A stretch of 64,000 nucleotides of DNA from Syngnathus acus (GCF_901709675.1 NC_051087.1:13267384-13331383), one strand, 5' to 3'. Positions 1 through 11,023 are shown, counted from the stretch's first letter. The notes: generated by a model from the letters alone, not told the origin. A program made the numbers and translations.

Positions 1-1460
1 TTGGTGGTCCTCCATGTTACTGATCCATATAGCAGCACTGTTTTGACGTTGGAGTTGAAGATTTTGAGTTTAGTATTGAGTGAAATGTTTTTGGTTTTCC
101 ACATCTTATCTAATATGTTGAATGCTGTTCTTGCTTTCCCTATTCTTGATTTCACATCTTCCTCCGTTCCACCGTCCACTGCAATTACACTTCCTCGGTA
201 TGTGAATCTGTCTACCTCTTCCAGTGGGCAGCCCCTGAGGTTAATGGGGTTTGTGTTTTTGTTGTTTACTCGCATTACTTTGGTTTTTGCTCCATTTATT
301 TTTAGTCCCAGTCCTGCTGCTGTTTTTTCAAGGAGTTGAGTTTTCTCCTGTATCTCTTGGTGGCTGTGAGAGTAGAGCAATATCGTCGGCAAAGTCCAGA
401 TCTTCTAGTTGTTCTGTCAAAGTCCATTGGATGCCTGTCTTGTGGGTAGTTTGTTTCATGATCCAGTCAATCCATAGGAGGAATAGAAGGGGGGAAAGTA
501 GACATCCCTGTTTCACTCTAGTGAGCACGGTGAATGTTTTCTGTATTGGTCCCTGGTGCAGCACTTGGCACTGCATGTCCTGATATGAGCTTTTGATTAT
601 GTTGATGAACTTGTGGGGTATTCCGTAATGTGCCATTAAGCTCCATAATAGCTTTCCGGTCTACGCTGTCAAACGCCTTTTCGAAGTCTATGAAATCTAC
701 GTAAGCCGGGGTGTTCCATTCTCTCGATTGTTCTATATGATCCTGAGGGTAGCAATTTGGTCAATACATGATCTTCCACTTCTGAAACCAGCTTGATTTT
801 CTCCGAGCTCCTCATCAACCCCTTTCCGTAGTCTTTCTAAGATGATGCGGCTTAGCACTTTGCTCGGTGTTGATAGCATCATGATGCCTCTATAGTTGTT
901 GCAGTCTCTAAGGCAGGGGTCACCAACTCCGGTCCTCAAGGGCGCCAATCCAGCCTGTTTTAGATGTATCCCCCCTGCAACACACCTGATTCAAATAATC
1001 AGGATCGCTATCAGCCTTAATAGAGTTTGCTGATCAGCTGATCATTTGAATCAGGTGTGTTGTTGCAGGGCTGCACCTAAAACAGGCTGGATTGGCGCCC
1101 TTGAGGACCGGAGTTGGTGACCCCTGCTCTAAGGTCTCCTTTTTGGGGATGACAGCAATAAGCCCATCTTTCCAGTCTGCTGGTATGTTTCCTTCCTCCT
1201 CCCATATTTTCCTGATGAATGTGTGAACATGATGGTTGTAGTTTCAACATCTGCAGGTAGGGTGTTGGGAAAAATATACTTTTTATCATTGGATTCTATG
1301 TATCTACTTATGTGTGCAAGATTTTCTAACAGGATTGACATTTTGACCTCGTGATAATGAATTGGGAGCATCTGGCTGGCTAAGGAACTCATGTCTGGAG
1401 TCATGAGTCGCACTATACAATAAGCCCCATAGTTAGCTATCCATGAACAGATCATGAGGT
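1..1460 (-). mobile_element. RTE-clade LINE, reverse-transcriptase part (degenerate, copy A)
   Basis: Minus-strand reading gives reverse-transcriptase blocks typical of RTE elements: a GFRSGRSCIDQIATLRII block, a VKQGCLLSP block, and LDFADDIALLSQ containing the catalytic FADD. Frameshifts break the frame, for example near 655 and 738 where copy B reads through. The 3' end lies left of position 1; its equivalent in copy B runs down to 39357. The element is split from its own endonuclease part (3945-4880) by the LTR and SINE material between them, and a hAT MITE sits inside it at 914-1126. The stretch 1135-1460 is the least certain part. Dead copy. Confidence 0.85.
914..1126. mobile_element. 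Nonautonomous hAT MITE with 8-bp target duplication
   Basis: 213-bp element with long terminal inverted repeats starting CAGGGGTCACC and ending GGTGACCCCTG. It is flanked on both sides by the 8-bp duplication CTCTAAGG (906-913 and 1127-1134). CAGGG termini and an 8-bp duplication are hallmarks of hAT transposition. It interrupts the LINE reverse-transcriptase sequence, so it is younger than that LINE. Confidence 0.93.
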
Positions 1461-1842
1461 TGTCATGGGATGGCTGAAGCAGACAAACGTCTTATTTAAG
1501 TAGAAGTCATGAGAACGCCACAGAAGTATCCATCCCATGACCACTAAGACTACGTTTTTGTTAAGCTAAAGTCATGAGACGACCATCTGCTTCTGTCCGT
1601 AATAGTATCGCTGTCGTCATGAGATGTAATTGTGAATGTCCTTCCTGTCTAAAGAAGCTATGCATTTATGTACACTTGCCCCATTGTTTGTTCCTCAATA
1701 AAGGCACGACCAAACTGAGGGAAGGCGCGGATCTCAGCCACACTCGCTGTGTGTCTGGGTCGCCTTCTGCAGAAGTCGCTGGCCATCGAAGACATATCCC
1801 GCCTCTGTGAGATTCTGTTCAGATAAATGTGTGGACCCAACA
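1461..1842 (+). mobile_element. Retroviral LTR, gammaretrovirus-like
   Basis: The segment starts TGTCATGG and ends CCCAACA, giving TG...CA termini, and is followed four bases later by a proline-tRNA primer binding site. It has an AATAAA polyadenylation signal in the middle (cctcaataaa), as expected of the R region. The motif gtcatgag recurs several times in the upstream U3-like part. No second LTR is visible downstream in the window and I see no gag, pol or env coding, so the provirus is gutted. It lies between the two halves of the RTE LINE. Confidence 0.75.
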
Positions 1843-1846
1843 TTTT

Positions 1847-1864
1847 TGGGGGCTCGTCCGGGAT
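1847..1864 (+). other. Primer binding site, tRNA-Pro type
   Basis: The 18 bases TGGGGGCTCGTCCGGGAT match the classic primer binding site complementary to the 3' end of tRNA-Pro used by gammaretroviruses. Its position directly after the CA terminus at 1842 fixes the LTR end and the element's plus orientation. Confidence 0.9.
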
Positions 1865-3034
1865 TCCTGGAAATCTGCTCGCTGATCCGAGGAGTGTTGA
1901 GGACGTCGAATCCGTGCACGGCAGAGGTCCCAGGACCCTGAAGGAAAGCCCTGGGGAGCGATGGTGCAGCCACCATGCCGCGAAGTCCAGTTCAGCACCT
2001 CGCGGCGGCGACGATTGACGGAATCTTCAAGAGAAATCTTTCAGAGATTCGGTGAGACCTCTTCGTTGGCTGCGGGGTTGGGTATTTTAGTCCCCGGAAA
2101 AAGGGTACCCGGGTAAGGGCGGCGGAGTCCTTGTTGTGAATTCCAAGTGATAGGAATTCGGTCTACAGATGGAACGTGTAGACGTAAATACACCTCGTTT
2201 GTGTAAGAAAATTCCGCGTGTGTGAATGTGTGTGTGAATGGTAGCACGTATGTGCTGCATGTAATATAGGGGAAGAAATAACGAATTTCTGTGGAAGCAC
2301 AGGCAAGAATTCCTCACCAGGAACTGGTCCGAAGCAGGAATTACCACAGAAAGTTGTTATCCCACTAAAGAAACATTCCAGCTTTAGAAATCCCTAGGAT
2401 TGACAGTTGGACTAAATTCATTAAAATGGGGGGCCGTCAAATGTTACTGACAATGTCAAAGTCAAAGTCAGCTTTATTGTCAATCCCTTCATATGTCAAG
2501 ACACACAAAGACAATGTATAAGGAGATGAGAAGTATATATGTTAAATAAGTTACCAAACTGAGGCAAGTGTCATTAAGAGCGATGAGGCCGCAAGTATGT
2601 TTGTCAGACAATGAAGCCACAGGGGATGGATCAAAATCACATGGGGATGGGTTAAATGCAGAGGACAAATTTCACCACACCCAGATGTGTGGGTGACGAT
2701 CATTGGGACTTTAACTTTTTAACTCTCACCCCCCACCCTGTTTCTCTCAATAAAAATGCTCTTGCAAAAGGCCTGAGTCAGACCTCATTCGAGCATCGCT
2801 GTACGCACAGCGACGAATGACTCTCCATTTGCAAGTACTTAAAAAGGGCATACTGTCTCGCGTGTGGTTCTTGCCAAAAATAAGTTAGAGTGAGCACCAC
2901 TCTGGTGGTGAGTACAAACTTTGCATAGTCAGGGAACATTAATAAATTGATGATGTCACAGCCAAAAGCGCACATAATCAGAGCCAAAAGCTCACATAAT
3001 CCCGTACAAAAATGAGACAATTGAAAGAATGAGG
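1865..3034. other. Retroviral leader remnant and unassigned repeat debris
   Basis: After the primer site comes a leader-like stretch without a usable reading frame. At about 2453-2510 there is a minus-strand copy of the 3' tail of the L2/Rex1-type LINE seen at 28314-28378 (shared tcaatcccttcatatgtcaa). The rest to 3034 looks like dispersed-repeat sequence, including an AATAAA near 2748, but I cannot classify it. I see no host gene here. Confidence 0.5.
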
Positions 3035-3043
3035 AATGGGCGG

Positions 3044-3413
3044 GGCGGCTCGGTGGCGCACTGGGTAAACACGTCCGCCTCACAGTTAGGAGGGTGCGGG
3101 TTCGATTCCACCTCCGGCCCTCCCTGTGGGGAGTTTGCATGTTCATCCCCGGGCCCGCGTGGGTTTTCTCCGGGCACTCCGGTTCCTCCCACATCACAAA
3201 AACATGCTTGGTAATGCCGATTGGAGACTCCAAATTGTCCCTAGGTGTGAGTGCGAGTGCAAATGGTTGTTTGTCTCTGTGTGCCCTGCGATTGGCTGGC
3301 AACCGTTCAGGGTGTCCCCCGCCTACTGCCCGATGACGGCTGGGATAGGCTCCAGCACTCCCGCGACCCCCGTGGGGACTAAGCGGTTCAGAAAATGGAT
3401 GGATGGATGGATG
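3044..3413 (+). mobile_element. tRNA-derived SINE with GGAT tail
   Basis: The head contains Pol III A-box-like ggtggcgcactggg and B-box ggttcgattcc, as in tRNA-derived SINEs, followed by a tRNA-unrelated body and a (GGAT)n tail shared with RTE/Rex3 LINEs. The 9-bp target duplication AATGGGCGG flanks it (3035-3043 and 3414-3422). The tail suggests mobilisation by an RTE-type LINE. Confidence 0.88.
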
Positions 3414-3422
3414 AATGGGCGG

Positions 3423-3944
3423 TGTGCGACAGGAGGCGAAGTGGATGTATGTGCAAAAATGGTTTACAGGAAGGACACTTGGAGATAAAACCGGTAGAGG
3501 TGCCAAAAGAAGAGGGGCAGGAGGAAACCAACCAAGAACCCGGCCAAAGGTGATCGCCAAGGCCGAAAGACGGGATGGAAAACTACAGCCCCCACACACC
3601 CGAATCACCCGTAATCATTACCCAACCCCACGGAACCAGCTCTCACCGAACCAGCACCCACTCCCATGGAATCAAACTCTCCTGCGAACTTGCCACACCC
3701 CCTGACTCATCCATCACCCATCAAACTCGGCCCACACTGGCATGTGCAACTGAATATAAGATGACCAAAGAACCTTGAACGTTGCCTTTTCTGAATGGAG
3801 ACTTTCTGCTTTTGAGCATGGTCGCACGAAAGGCCCAGCGCTGTATTGTACTTTACTGAAAACAGAGCTTTCTTAACAAGAATTGTGATTGAACTCAACC
3901 AACCTGTGTAAGTCTAAATTTTGTTTCAGTGTCTTAGCCTTTTC
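3423..3944. other. No recognisable gene
   Basis: Proline/threonine-rich open frames occur by composition but show no domain I recognise. This may be the 3' remnant of the gutted retrovirus or another repeat. No splice-consistent exon was found. Confidence 0.4.
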
Positions 3945-4880
3945 CTAAAACTGACGAAATAAAACGAGCACGCGGTGAGTACATTGGATAACAGGTGATT
4001 GGCTATGGCTTTTGCCATGAGGCGCGGATAGCGCGCTTCCCAAATTGTGGACCAATCCAACAGTCTCCTTCCATACACTTTTCAGGCTGTTCCAGTACTC
4101 CTTCACTGGTTGTTCTTGCAGGGCTTGAAACCCGTTCTGAAGGGTGGTTTTATACAGCTCAGTTGTTCCAATGTCTTGGAAGAGCTGAATGTTGTACTTT
4201 GTTCTGTTCCCAGAAGGGGTATTGCGGCGCTTGAGTTGGAGTTTTGCAGCCAGTAGGTGGTGGTCTGATCCAGCGTCTGCCCCCCTCTTTACTCTCACAT
4301 CCAGGAGAGACCGTCTGAACTTCCGGTTGATGCATATGTGGTCAATCTGGTTTTCGGTAGTGTGGTCGGGAGATATCCAGGTGGCTTTATCAACGTGTTT
4401 ATGGGGGAATATGGTGCCTCCTATGACCAGGTTGGTGTCAGCACATATGTCTGAAAATCTTTCCCCATTTTCGTTCATGGTGCCAAGTCCATGTCTTCCC
4501 ATGGCCAGTTCGTATCCATTGTTGTTGTTTCCCACCTTGGCATTCATGTCGCCCATGAGTAAGGTTAGGTCTTTTTCCTTCCTGGATTGGAGTAGATGTT
4601 GTAGTTGGTTATAGAAGTTATCCTTCATTTCCTCCTCTGCATTGTTGGTAGGTGCATAGCACTGTATGATTTGAAGGTTGATTCTTTTATGGGTGGTTTG
4701 GAATCTTGCAGTGATAATTCTTGAGCTGATGGAATCCCAACCGATGAGGGCCTGTTGTGCTTCTTTGGAGAGCATGAGTGCCACTCCTTCTGTGTGTGGT
4801 GCTGCTTCCTCTGCATGTCCAGAGTAGAGAATATACTCGCCACTGGCTAGTTTAACTTCACCTGTCTGGGTTACCATTGC
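3945..4880 (-). mobile_element. RTE-clade LINE, endonuclease part (copy A)
   Basis: A 310-codon minus-strand frame encodes an apurinic-like (EEP) endonuclease: IIQCYAPTNNAEEE, LLMGDMNAKVGNNN with the catalytic Asp/Asn, IDHICINRKFRRS, and the terminal SDHHLL with Asp-His. The N-terminal start of the domain is missing. It is the 5' half of the LINE whose reverse transcriptase lies at 1-1460, now separated by later insertions. It lies upstream of, or in an intron of, pla2g12b on the opposite strand. Confidence 0.88.
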
Positions 4881-5313
4881 CCTATTTGCCAGCTTGACCT
4901 GTTACCACCTCTCACGACGGTTACGTTAGGGTTGGATTTTGAGAGGTTTCCACCTTCATACAAGTGAGTAATTCTGAACTGTAGGTGTTCTGATGACATT
5001 TTAGATGAGGCCTGGTTTGGACAGGGCAACCAGCATCTCCATTCTTATCATTCATCGGATAGTAGTATTGATGAGTCGAGACATACATACACCACAGTGA
5101 CAACCTATAATTTTTATCAAGTTAAAAAAAAAAGTACAACACCCTTTTACAGGGCGCCTGATATTGTCAATGTTGTTATCATCTGGGAGGGTCAGAAAAT
5201 GGACTGTGACCTCAGCTGATGGTTTCATGCTGTTATCTGATTTTTCAAGACGTGTTTGGTCCCAAGAAATATTATATACGTACATGTGATGTCGGATTTT
5301 TCTCCTTTCTCAG

Positions 5314-6280
5314 GTAATCCTCCAATTCCACGTCCTGGGTATCAGATGCCTGAGCCTGATGGGTGCAGCTCATATTTCTTTGGTCTCCCTTTTCCAGAGG
5401 GGGTATGCATTTGTTGACCTAAAAATGTCATCAAAACCAGTTTTCAAATGACCTGATTCAAAACTTAATCTTACAGTCATTCATGGTGTATGATTACGAC
5501 AACCTTTTGTTGTGCCCTAGATGGATATGGGAATCCCCGCCATGACCAAGTGCTGCAACCAGCTGGACATGTGTTATGATACATGTGGCTCAAACAAGTA
5601 CCGTTGTGACTCCAAGTTCCGCTGGTGCCTCCACAGCATCTGTACCGACCTCAAGAAGAGCCTTGGTTTCGTGTCCAAAGTTGAAGGTTGGTATCCTCTC
5701 TTCATACCATTTCCTCATACAATTCTCACCTTGGTGAATGTTTGAGGACCATTTGTTGCATTGTAAAAAAAACACACAAAAAACTGGCTTCTCTTAAATC
5801 TAAGTTGCTGAATGATGTCTAACATTTCTATTTCTTTGTAAGTCACTGATGGTTAAATCAGAGCAATCCAATAAATGAGTTGCTTTTGGAAAATTGAGAA
5901 CCTTTCAAATGCTTTCAATAAGTTGACAAACAATCTGTGCTCAAGAGTTGTTGTTTTTTTAATCCATAAATGAGGGGAACGGTATTTGTTTTTTTCAGGA
6001 TTATTACCCACTGCTTAACAAAACAAGAGCTAAAACAGCCTACTGAATCACCATTAAGGCCCAGTAATGAGTTTAAAATTGCAGTGTTTTCTGGCAGGTA
6101 CTGTTGATAATGCTGCTGGAAAGACTGACTTCCACTCTTGTCCGTTACTTTCTCTCATCAGCATGTGAAACGGTGGCAGACACTTTGTTCAACACAGTGT
6201 GGACTCTGGGCTGCAGACCCTACATGAACAGCCAGAGAGCATCATGCTATTGCCAAGGAGAAGAGAAAGATGAACTCTAA
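5314..6280 (+). CDS. pla2g12b: Group XIIB phospholipase A2-like protein, exons 2-4 (copy A)
   Basis: Three exons with consistent phases: 5314-5402, 5521-5686, 6162-6280 (stop TAA). They encode the conserved [15 protein letters not shown] segment, then [12 protein letters not shown], then [15 protein letters not shown]. In active secreted PLA2s the CCxxHD motif has a catalytic His; here it is Leu, which is the known hallmark of the catalytically dead group XIIB, a liver/intestine protein needed for lipoprotein lipidation. The C-terminus is KDEL, an ER-retrieval signal. The signal-peptide exon was not found; it should lie upstream, outside the window for this copy. An ATTAAA near 6587 may be the poly(A) signal. 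Both copies are identical over the coding exons as far as I compared them. Confidence 0.92.
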
Positions 6281-6596
6281 CCTATACCGTATTACTATGA
6301 AGAAGACAGTGGAAGTTGCAGTAGCATATCGAAAGTACTATTAAGTACACTAGTATAAGTGGTATTGCAATGAACAGCTACAATGGTATTTTTCGAATGA
6401 CAATATTGTTGTATTTTCAAAGTATTGCTCTGCTCTATCAGCAATGCTGTTTATTTATGCTTCTAGGTGGGGATAACAATCATAACATGACATTCGTTTT
6501 GTTTCAAATACCTTTTAAAAGTGTATTGTATTGACAGAGCTGTAGATAAACTGCATAGCGTACGCTCGAAATAACCTTTGCTAACTATATTAAACT
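6281..6596 (+). other. pla2g12b 3' UTR and downstream AT-rich DNA
   Basis: No coding potential. It ends in ATTAAA about ten bases before the (ATCC)n tail of the minus-strand Rex3-like LINE, so transcript termination may lie at the LINE edge. Confidence 0.5.
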
Positions 6597-9500
6597 TCCA
6601 TCCATCCATCCATCAATCCATCCTCTTCTTCCGCTTATCCGGGGTCGGGTCGCGGGGGCAGCAGCTTCAGGAGGGACTCCCAGACTTCCCTCTCCCCAGC
6701 CACTTCACTCTAGCTAATCCCGGGGATCCCAAGGCGTTCCCAGGCCAGCTGAGAGACATAGTCTCTCCAGCGCGTCCTGTGTCGTCCCGGGGTCTCCTAC
6801 CGGTGGGTACATGCCCGGACACCTCCCAAGGGAGGTGTCCAGGAGGCTCCTGATGAGATGCCCGAGCCACCTCATCTGGCTCCTCTCAACGTGGAAGAGT
6901 AGCGACTTCTACTCCGAGTCTCTCCCGGATGACCGAACTTCTCACCCTAATCTCTAAGGGAGAGCCCGGACATCCTGCGGAGAAAACTCATTTCGGCCGC
7001 TTGTATCGGGATCTCGTTCTTTCGGTCACGACCCATAGCTCGTGACCATAGGTGAGGGTAGGAGCGTAAATCGACCGGTAAATTGAGAGCTTTGCCTTTT
7101 GGCTCAGCTCTCTCTTTACCACGATGGACCGGTACAGAGTCCGCATTACTGCCGACGCTGCACCGATCCGCCTGTCGATCTCGCGCTCCATCCTCCCTCA
7201 CTCGTGAACAAGACCCCAGATACTTAAACTCCTCCACTTGGGGCAGGATCTCATCCCCGATCCGGAGAGGGCATTCCACCCTTTTCCGATCGAGGACCAT
7301 GGACTCGGATTTGGAGGTGCTGACCCTCATCCCGACCGCTTCACACTCGGCTGCGAACCGCTCCAGTGAGAGCTGGAGATCACGGCCTGAAGAAGCCAAC
7401 AGCACCACGTCGTCTGCAAAAAGCAGAGACGCGATGCTGAGGTCCCCAAACCGGACACCCTCAACGCCTCGGCCGCGCCTAGAAATTCTGTCCATAAAAA
7501 TTATGAACAGAATCGGTGACAAGGGCAGCCTTGGCGGAGTCCAACCCTCACTGGGAACGAATCCGACTTACTGCCGGAAATGCGGACCAAACTCTGCATC
7601 GGTGATACAGGGACCGAACCGCCCTTATCAGTTGGCTCGGTACCCCGTACTCCCGAAGCACCCCCCACAGAACCTCCCGAGGGACACGGTCGAACGCCTT
7701 CTCCAAGTCCACAAAACACATGTGGACTGGTTGGGCGAACTCCCATGCACCCTCGAGGATCCTGCTGAGGGTGAAGAGCTGGTCCACTGTTCCACGGCCA
7801 GGACGAAAGCCACACTGTTCCTCCTGAATCCGAGGTTCGACCTCCCAACGGACCCTCCTCTCCAGCACCCCTGAATAGACCTTACCAGGGAGGCTGAGGA
7901 GTGTAATTCCCCTGTAATTGGAACACACCCTCCGGTCCCCCTTCTTAAAGAGGGGAACCACCACCCCAGTCTGCCAATCCAGAGGCACTGTCCCCGATTG
8001 TCCACGCGATGTTGTAGATACGTGTCAGCCATGACAGCCCCACAACATCAGAGCCCTAAGAAATCCGGGCGGATCTCATCCACCCCGGGGCCTTGCCACC
8101 GAGGAGTTTTTTAACTACCTCAGTGACTTCGACCCAGAGATTGGAGAGTCCGCCTCAGAGTCCCCAGGCCCTGCTTCACAATGGAAGGCGTGTAGGTGGA
8201 ATTGAGGAGGTCTTCGAAGTATTCTCCCCACCGACACACGACCGTCCCGAGTCGAGGTCAGCAGCACGCCATCTCCACTGTAAACAGTGTTGACGTTGCA
8301 CTGCTTCCCCCTCCTGAGACGCCGGATGGTGGACCAGAATTCCCTTGAAGCCGTCCGGAAGTCATTCTCCATGGCCTCGCCAAACTCCTCCCACGCCCGG
8401 GTTTTTGCCTCAGCAACCGCCGAAGCCGCGTTCCGCTTGGCCATCCGGTACCTGTCAGCTGCCTCCAGAGTCCCGCAGGCCAAAACGTTCTTCAGCTTGA
8501 CGGCATTCCTTACCGCCGGTGTCCACCAGCGGGTTTGGGGATTGCCGCCACGACAGGCACCAATGACCTTACGGCCACAGCTCCGGTCGGCCGCCTCAAC
8601 AATGGAGGCGCGGAACAATGTCCACTCGGACTCAATGTCCCCCGCCTCCCCCGGGACGTGGGAAAAGCTCTGCCGGAGGTGGGAGTTGAAGCTCTTCCTG
8701 ACAGGGGATTCCGCCAGACGTTCCCAGCAGACCCTCACAGAGCGTTTGGGTCTGCCAGGTCGGACCGGCATCTTCCCCCACCATCGGAGCCAACCCACCA
8801 CCAAGTGGTGATCAGTTGACACCTCCGCCCCTCTCTTCGCCCGAGTGTCCAAAACATGCGGCCGCAAATCCGATGACACGACTACAAAGTCGATCAACGA
8901 ACTGCGGCCTAGGGTGTCCTGGTGCCAAGTGCACACATGGACACCCTTATGCTTGAACATGGTGTTCATTATAGAGAATCCGTGTCGAGCACAGAAGTCC
9001 AATAATAGAACACCGCTCGGGTTAGATCGGGGGGGCCGTTCCTCCCAATCACGCCCTTCCAGGTCTCACTATCATTGCCCACGTGAGCATTGAAGTCACC
9101 CAGTAGAACGATGGAGTCCCCAGAAGGAGCGCTCTCCAGCACTTCCTCCAGGGACTCCAAGAAGGGTGGGTACTCTGAGCTGCCGTTTGGTGCATAGACA
9201 CAAACAACAGTCAGGACCCGTCCCCCCACCCGAAGGCGGAGGGAGGCTACCCTCTCGTTCACCGGGGTGAACCCCAATGTGCAGGCGCCCAGCCGGGGGG
9301 CAATAAGTATACCCACACCTGCTCGACGCCTCTCACCGTGGGCAACTCCAGAGTGGAAGAGAGTCCAGCCCCTCTCGAGAGGGCTTGTACCGGAACCCAA
9401 ACTGTGCGTGGAGGCAAGTCCGACTATATCTAGTTGGAACTTTTCTGCCTCGCGCACCAGCTCGGGCTCCTTTCCAGCCAGAGAGGTGACATTCCATGTC

Positions 9501-9714
9501 CCAAGAGCCAGCTTCTGCAGCCGGGGATCAGACCGCCAAGGTCCCTGCCTTTGGCCGCCGCCCAGCTTGCACTGCACCCGACTCCTTTGGCCCCTCCCAC
9601 AGGTGGTGAGCCCATGGGAAGGGGGACCCACGTTTCCTTTTCGGGCTGTGCCCGGCCGGGCCCCATGGGCGAAGGCCCGGCCACCAGACGCTCGCCTTCG
9701 AGCCCCGCCTCCAG
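6597..9714 (-). mobile_element. Rex3-like RTE LINE, frameshifted (copy A)
   Basis: The minus strand carries the same single-ORF LINE as 46351-49478 but interrupted by at least six small indels. Readable segments are the endonuclease at about 9631-8969 and 9002-8115 and the reverse transcriptase at about 7988-7548 and 7522-6947. Differences from copy B are mostly single bases, for example near 6711, 7200, 7993 and 8224. The 3' end is a degenerate (ATCC)n run at 6597-6622 and the 5' end is around 9714. The rate of 1-base indels is higher than in flanking DNA, which suggests consensus errors as much as true decay. Confidence 0.9.
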
Positions 9715-10373
9715 GTGTATTATTTTATTTCAATTTAAGTTACAGTAGTTGGTTGGTTTTCTAAATGATGTTGTAAGATTATGGTGTGAACCATTTTTAG
9801 ATGTTTATTTTGGGTCATCGAAAATGTTCGTTGCAAGCGCCGACGTGCGAAACCTGACGCCAAAACTGTACAAAGTATAAATCCCCCCCCAAAAAAGGTT
9901 TCTGAAAAATACACAATGGTAAACTATGAAGTTCATAGTATGAACTATATTAAAAACAACTAGAATTTGCAATTTCTGTAGAAATTGCGTGTGAAGGCGA
10001 AGAAGCTGAATAAAAACTTGGGGAATGCTACAGAATTATGTCAAATGATACTGACAGTCACGCTGCCACCACCGTCCTGAACTTGTCTCTCTTAACAATG
10101 TCCGCCAACGTCACTCGGCACCAATCCAATAACCTGTAATCCCCCTCGGGCACAATGTTACTGTTGTGACACCATCACTAGAAAATTTGTGGTGATGTGT
10201 ATTTTTATGAGGATATTTTTTTACATGTTATATTGTAATAAATAGTGGAATAGACATAAATAGTCTTGAATTAAACTTGAATTCTGACCGGTTATGTTGA
10301 GCAATCTTCTGTCTTCTGCTTTTCACTTGCCACCTTCTACAGACCACTTTCACTTCTCTCAAAAGTCCAAGGA
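9715..10373. other. Spacer between LINE and Ig light-chain cluster
   Basis: AT-rich, no supported exon. At about 9969-10035 there is a degenerate copy of the short sequence that also occurs at 33957-34025 (shared gaaattgcgtgtgaaggc-like core). Confidence 0.5.
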
Positions 10374-10401
10374 GGTTTTTGTACGTCTCTGAGTCACCGT
10401 G
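10374..10401 (-). other. 12-bp recombination signal sequence of the Ig light-chain V segment
   Basis: On the minus strand the V coding end is followed by heptamer CACGGTG (10401-10395), a spacer of exactly 12 bases, and nonamer ACAAAAACC (10382-10374). One heptamer base departs from CACAGTG, while the essential CAC is kept. A 12-signal on V pairs with the 23-signal on J at 10947-10985. Confidence 0.92.
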
Positions 10402-10749
10402 TCGACCTGCCACTGCCGTAGTAGGCGAAACAGTAGTATTCGGCCAGGTCATCTCTCTGGACATCACTGATGGTCAGAGTGTAGTCAGAGCCGGATCGAG
10501 TGCCGCTGAATCGAGATGGCGTGTTGGAGAATTTTGATGATGTGTAGTAGATGAGCGATTTGGGAGCCTGTCCAGGTTTCACTTGGTACCAACTGAGATA
10601 GCTACCAATGTTTTGACTCCCTGTGGCCCTGATGGTCACTAAATTTTAGAGCCATGATTCTCTGCTAGTGCTGGACGAGTTCCAATATTGTTACGCAGAC
10701 GCCTTCTTGTGGCATGTGAGAGAATTACTGAAAGAAATACAATTAACAT
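10402..10749 (-). pseudogene. Ig light-chain V segment, FR1 missing (copy A)
   Basis: The minus strand encodes a V domain from the end of FR1 to CDR3: [36 protein letters not shown] and the Cys block [14 protein letters not shown]. The conserved first cysteine and most of FR1 are absent; the expected xxxCRAS stretch reads VTIRATGS. Upstream, an ATG at 10749-10747 opens a hydrophobic leader-like peptide (MLIVFLSVILSHA) about 85 bases from an octamer, but it runs into unrelated sequence and a stop rather than FR1. So promoter, leader and recombination signal remain while the 5' half of the domain is lost. It lies inverted relative to J-C, as is common in teleosts. Confidence 0.85.
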
Positions 10750-10833
10750 ATCCGATGTTGACCATTGTGGTGGTATTGGAAAGCAAACTTTTTTTTGAGG
10801 TGATTCATCATGTTTTAGAGATGGCAGAGGCGC

Positions 10834-10841
10834 ATGCAAAT
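10834..10841 (-). promoter_or_regulatory. Ig octamer promoter element
   Basis: A perfect octamer, reading ATTTGCAT on the minus strand and preceded by TC, which matches the TNATTTGCAT decamer of kappa-type V promoters. It lies about 85 bases upstream of the leader ATG of the truncated V segment. This is the Oct-1/Oct-2 site of immunoglobulin promoters. Confidence 0.75.
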
Positions 10842-10946
10842 GAAGCTGCGAGCGCACCTGCCTTTGTAAAGTGCGAGGCCGCCACTTCCTGTTTGGACTT
10901 GTACTTTTCGGTATTACAGCAAATCATTGCTCATTGACAGTAGACG

Positions 10947-10985
10947 AGTTTTTGTACGGACGGCTCACCGCTTTGCATCACTGTG
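10947..10985 (+). other. 23-bp recombination signal sequence of the J segment
   Basis: Nonamer AGTTTTTGT (10947-10955), a spacer of exactly 23 bases, and a perfect heptamer CACTGTG (10979-10985) directly before the J coding sequence. It satisfies the 12/23 rule with the V signal. Confidence 0.93.
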
Positions 10986-11023
10986 GTGGAGTTTCGCTGA
11001 AGAAGGAACCAAACTTATCCTTG
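10986..11023 (+). CDS. Ig light-chain J segment
   Basis: The 38-base J encodes WSFAEEGTKLIL and ends with a phase-1 donor (ccttg|gtgagt). The usual J motif is FGxG; here it reads FAEEG, one residue longer and without the first glycine, so the beta-bulge of FR4 may be altered. It splices in frame to the constant exon at 11426. Confidence 0.85.

Noticed and set aside
3044-3130. A functional tRNA gene at the SINE head
   Set aside because: A and B boxes are present, but the cloverleaf is not kept and the sequence continues into a SINE body and tail.
3094-3488. Open frames around 3.1-3.5 kb as small proteins
   Set aside because: They lie in the tRNA-derived SINE and its flanks.
4920-4935. Telomere-like ttagggttgg near 4925
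   Set aside because: Single occurrence, not a repeat array.
8287-8811. Long plus-strand open frames across the LINEs (also 48050-48574, 49031-49528, 7083-7874)
   Set aside because: They are antisense shadows of the GC-rich LINE ORFs, with no domains and no splice context.
10228-10467. 79-codon minus-strand frame covering the V recombination signal as a gene
   Set aside because: It overlaps the 12-signal and V coding end in another frame.
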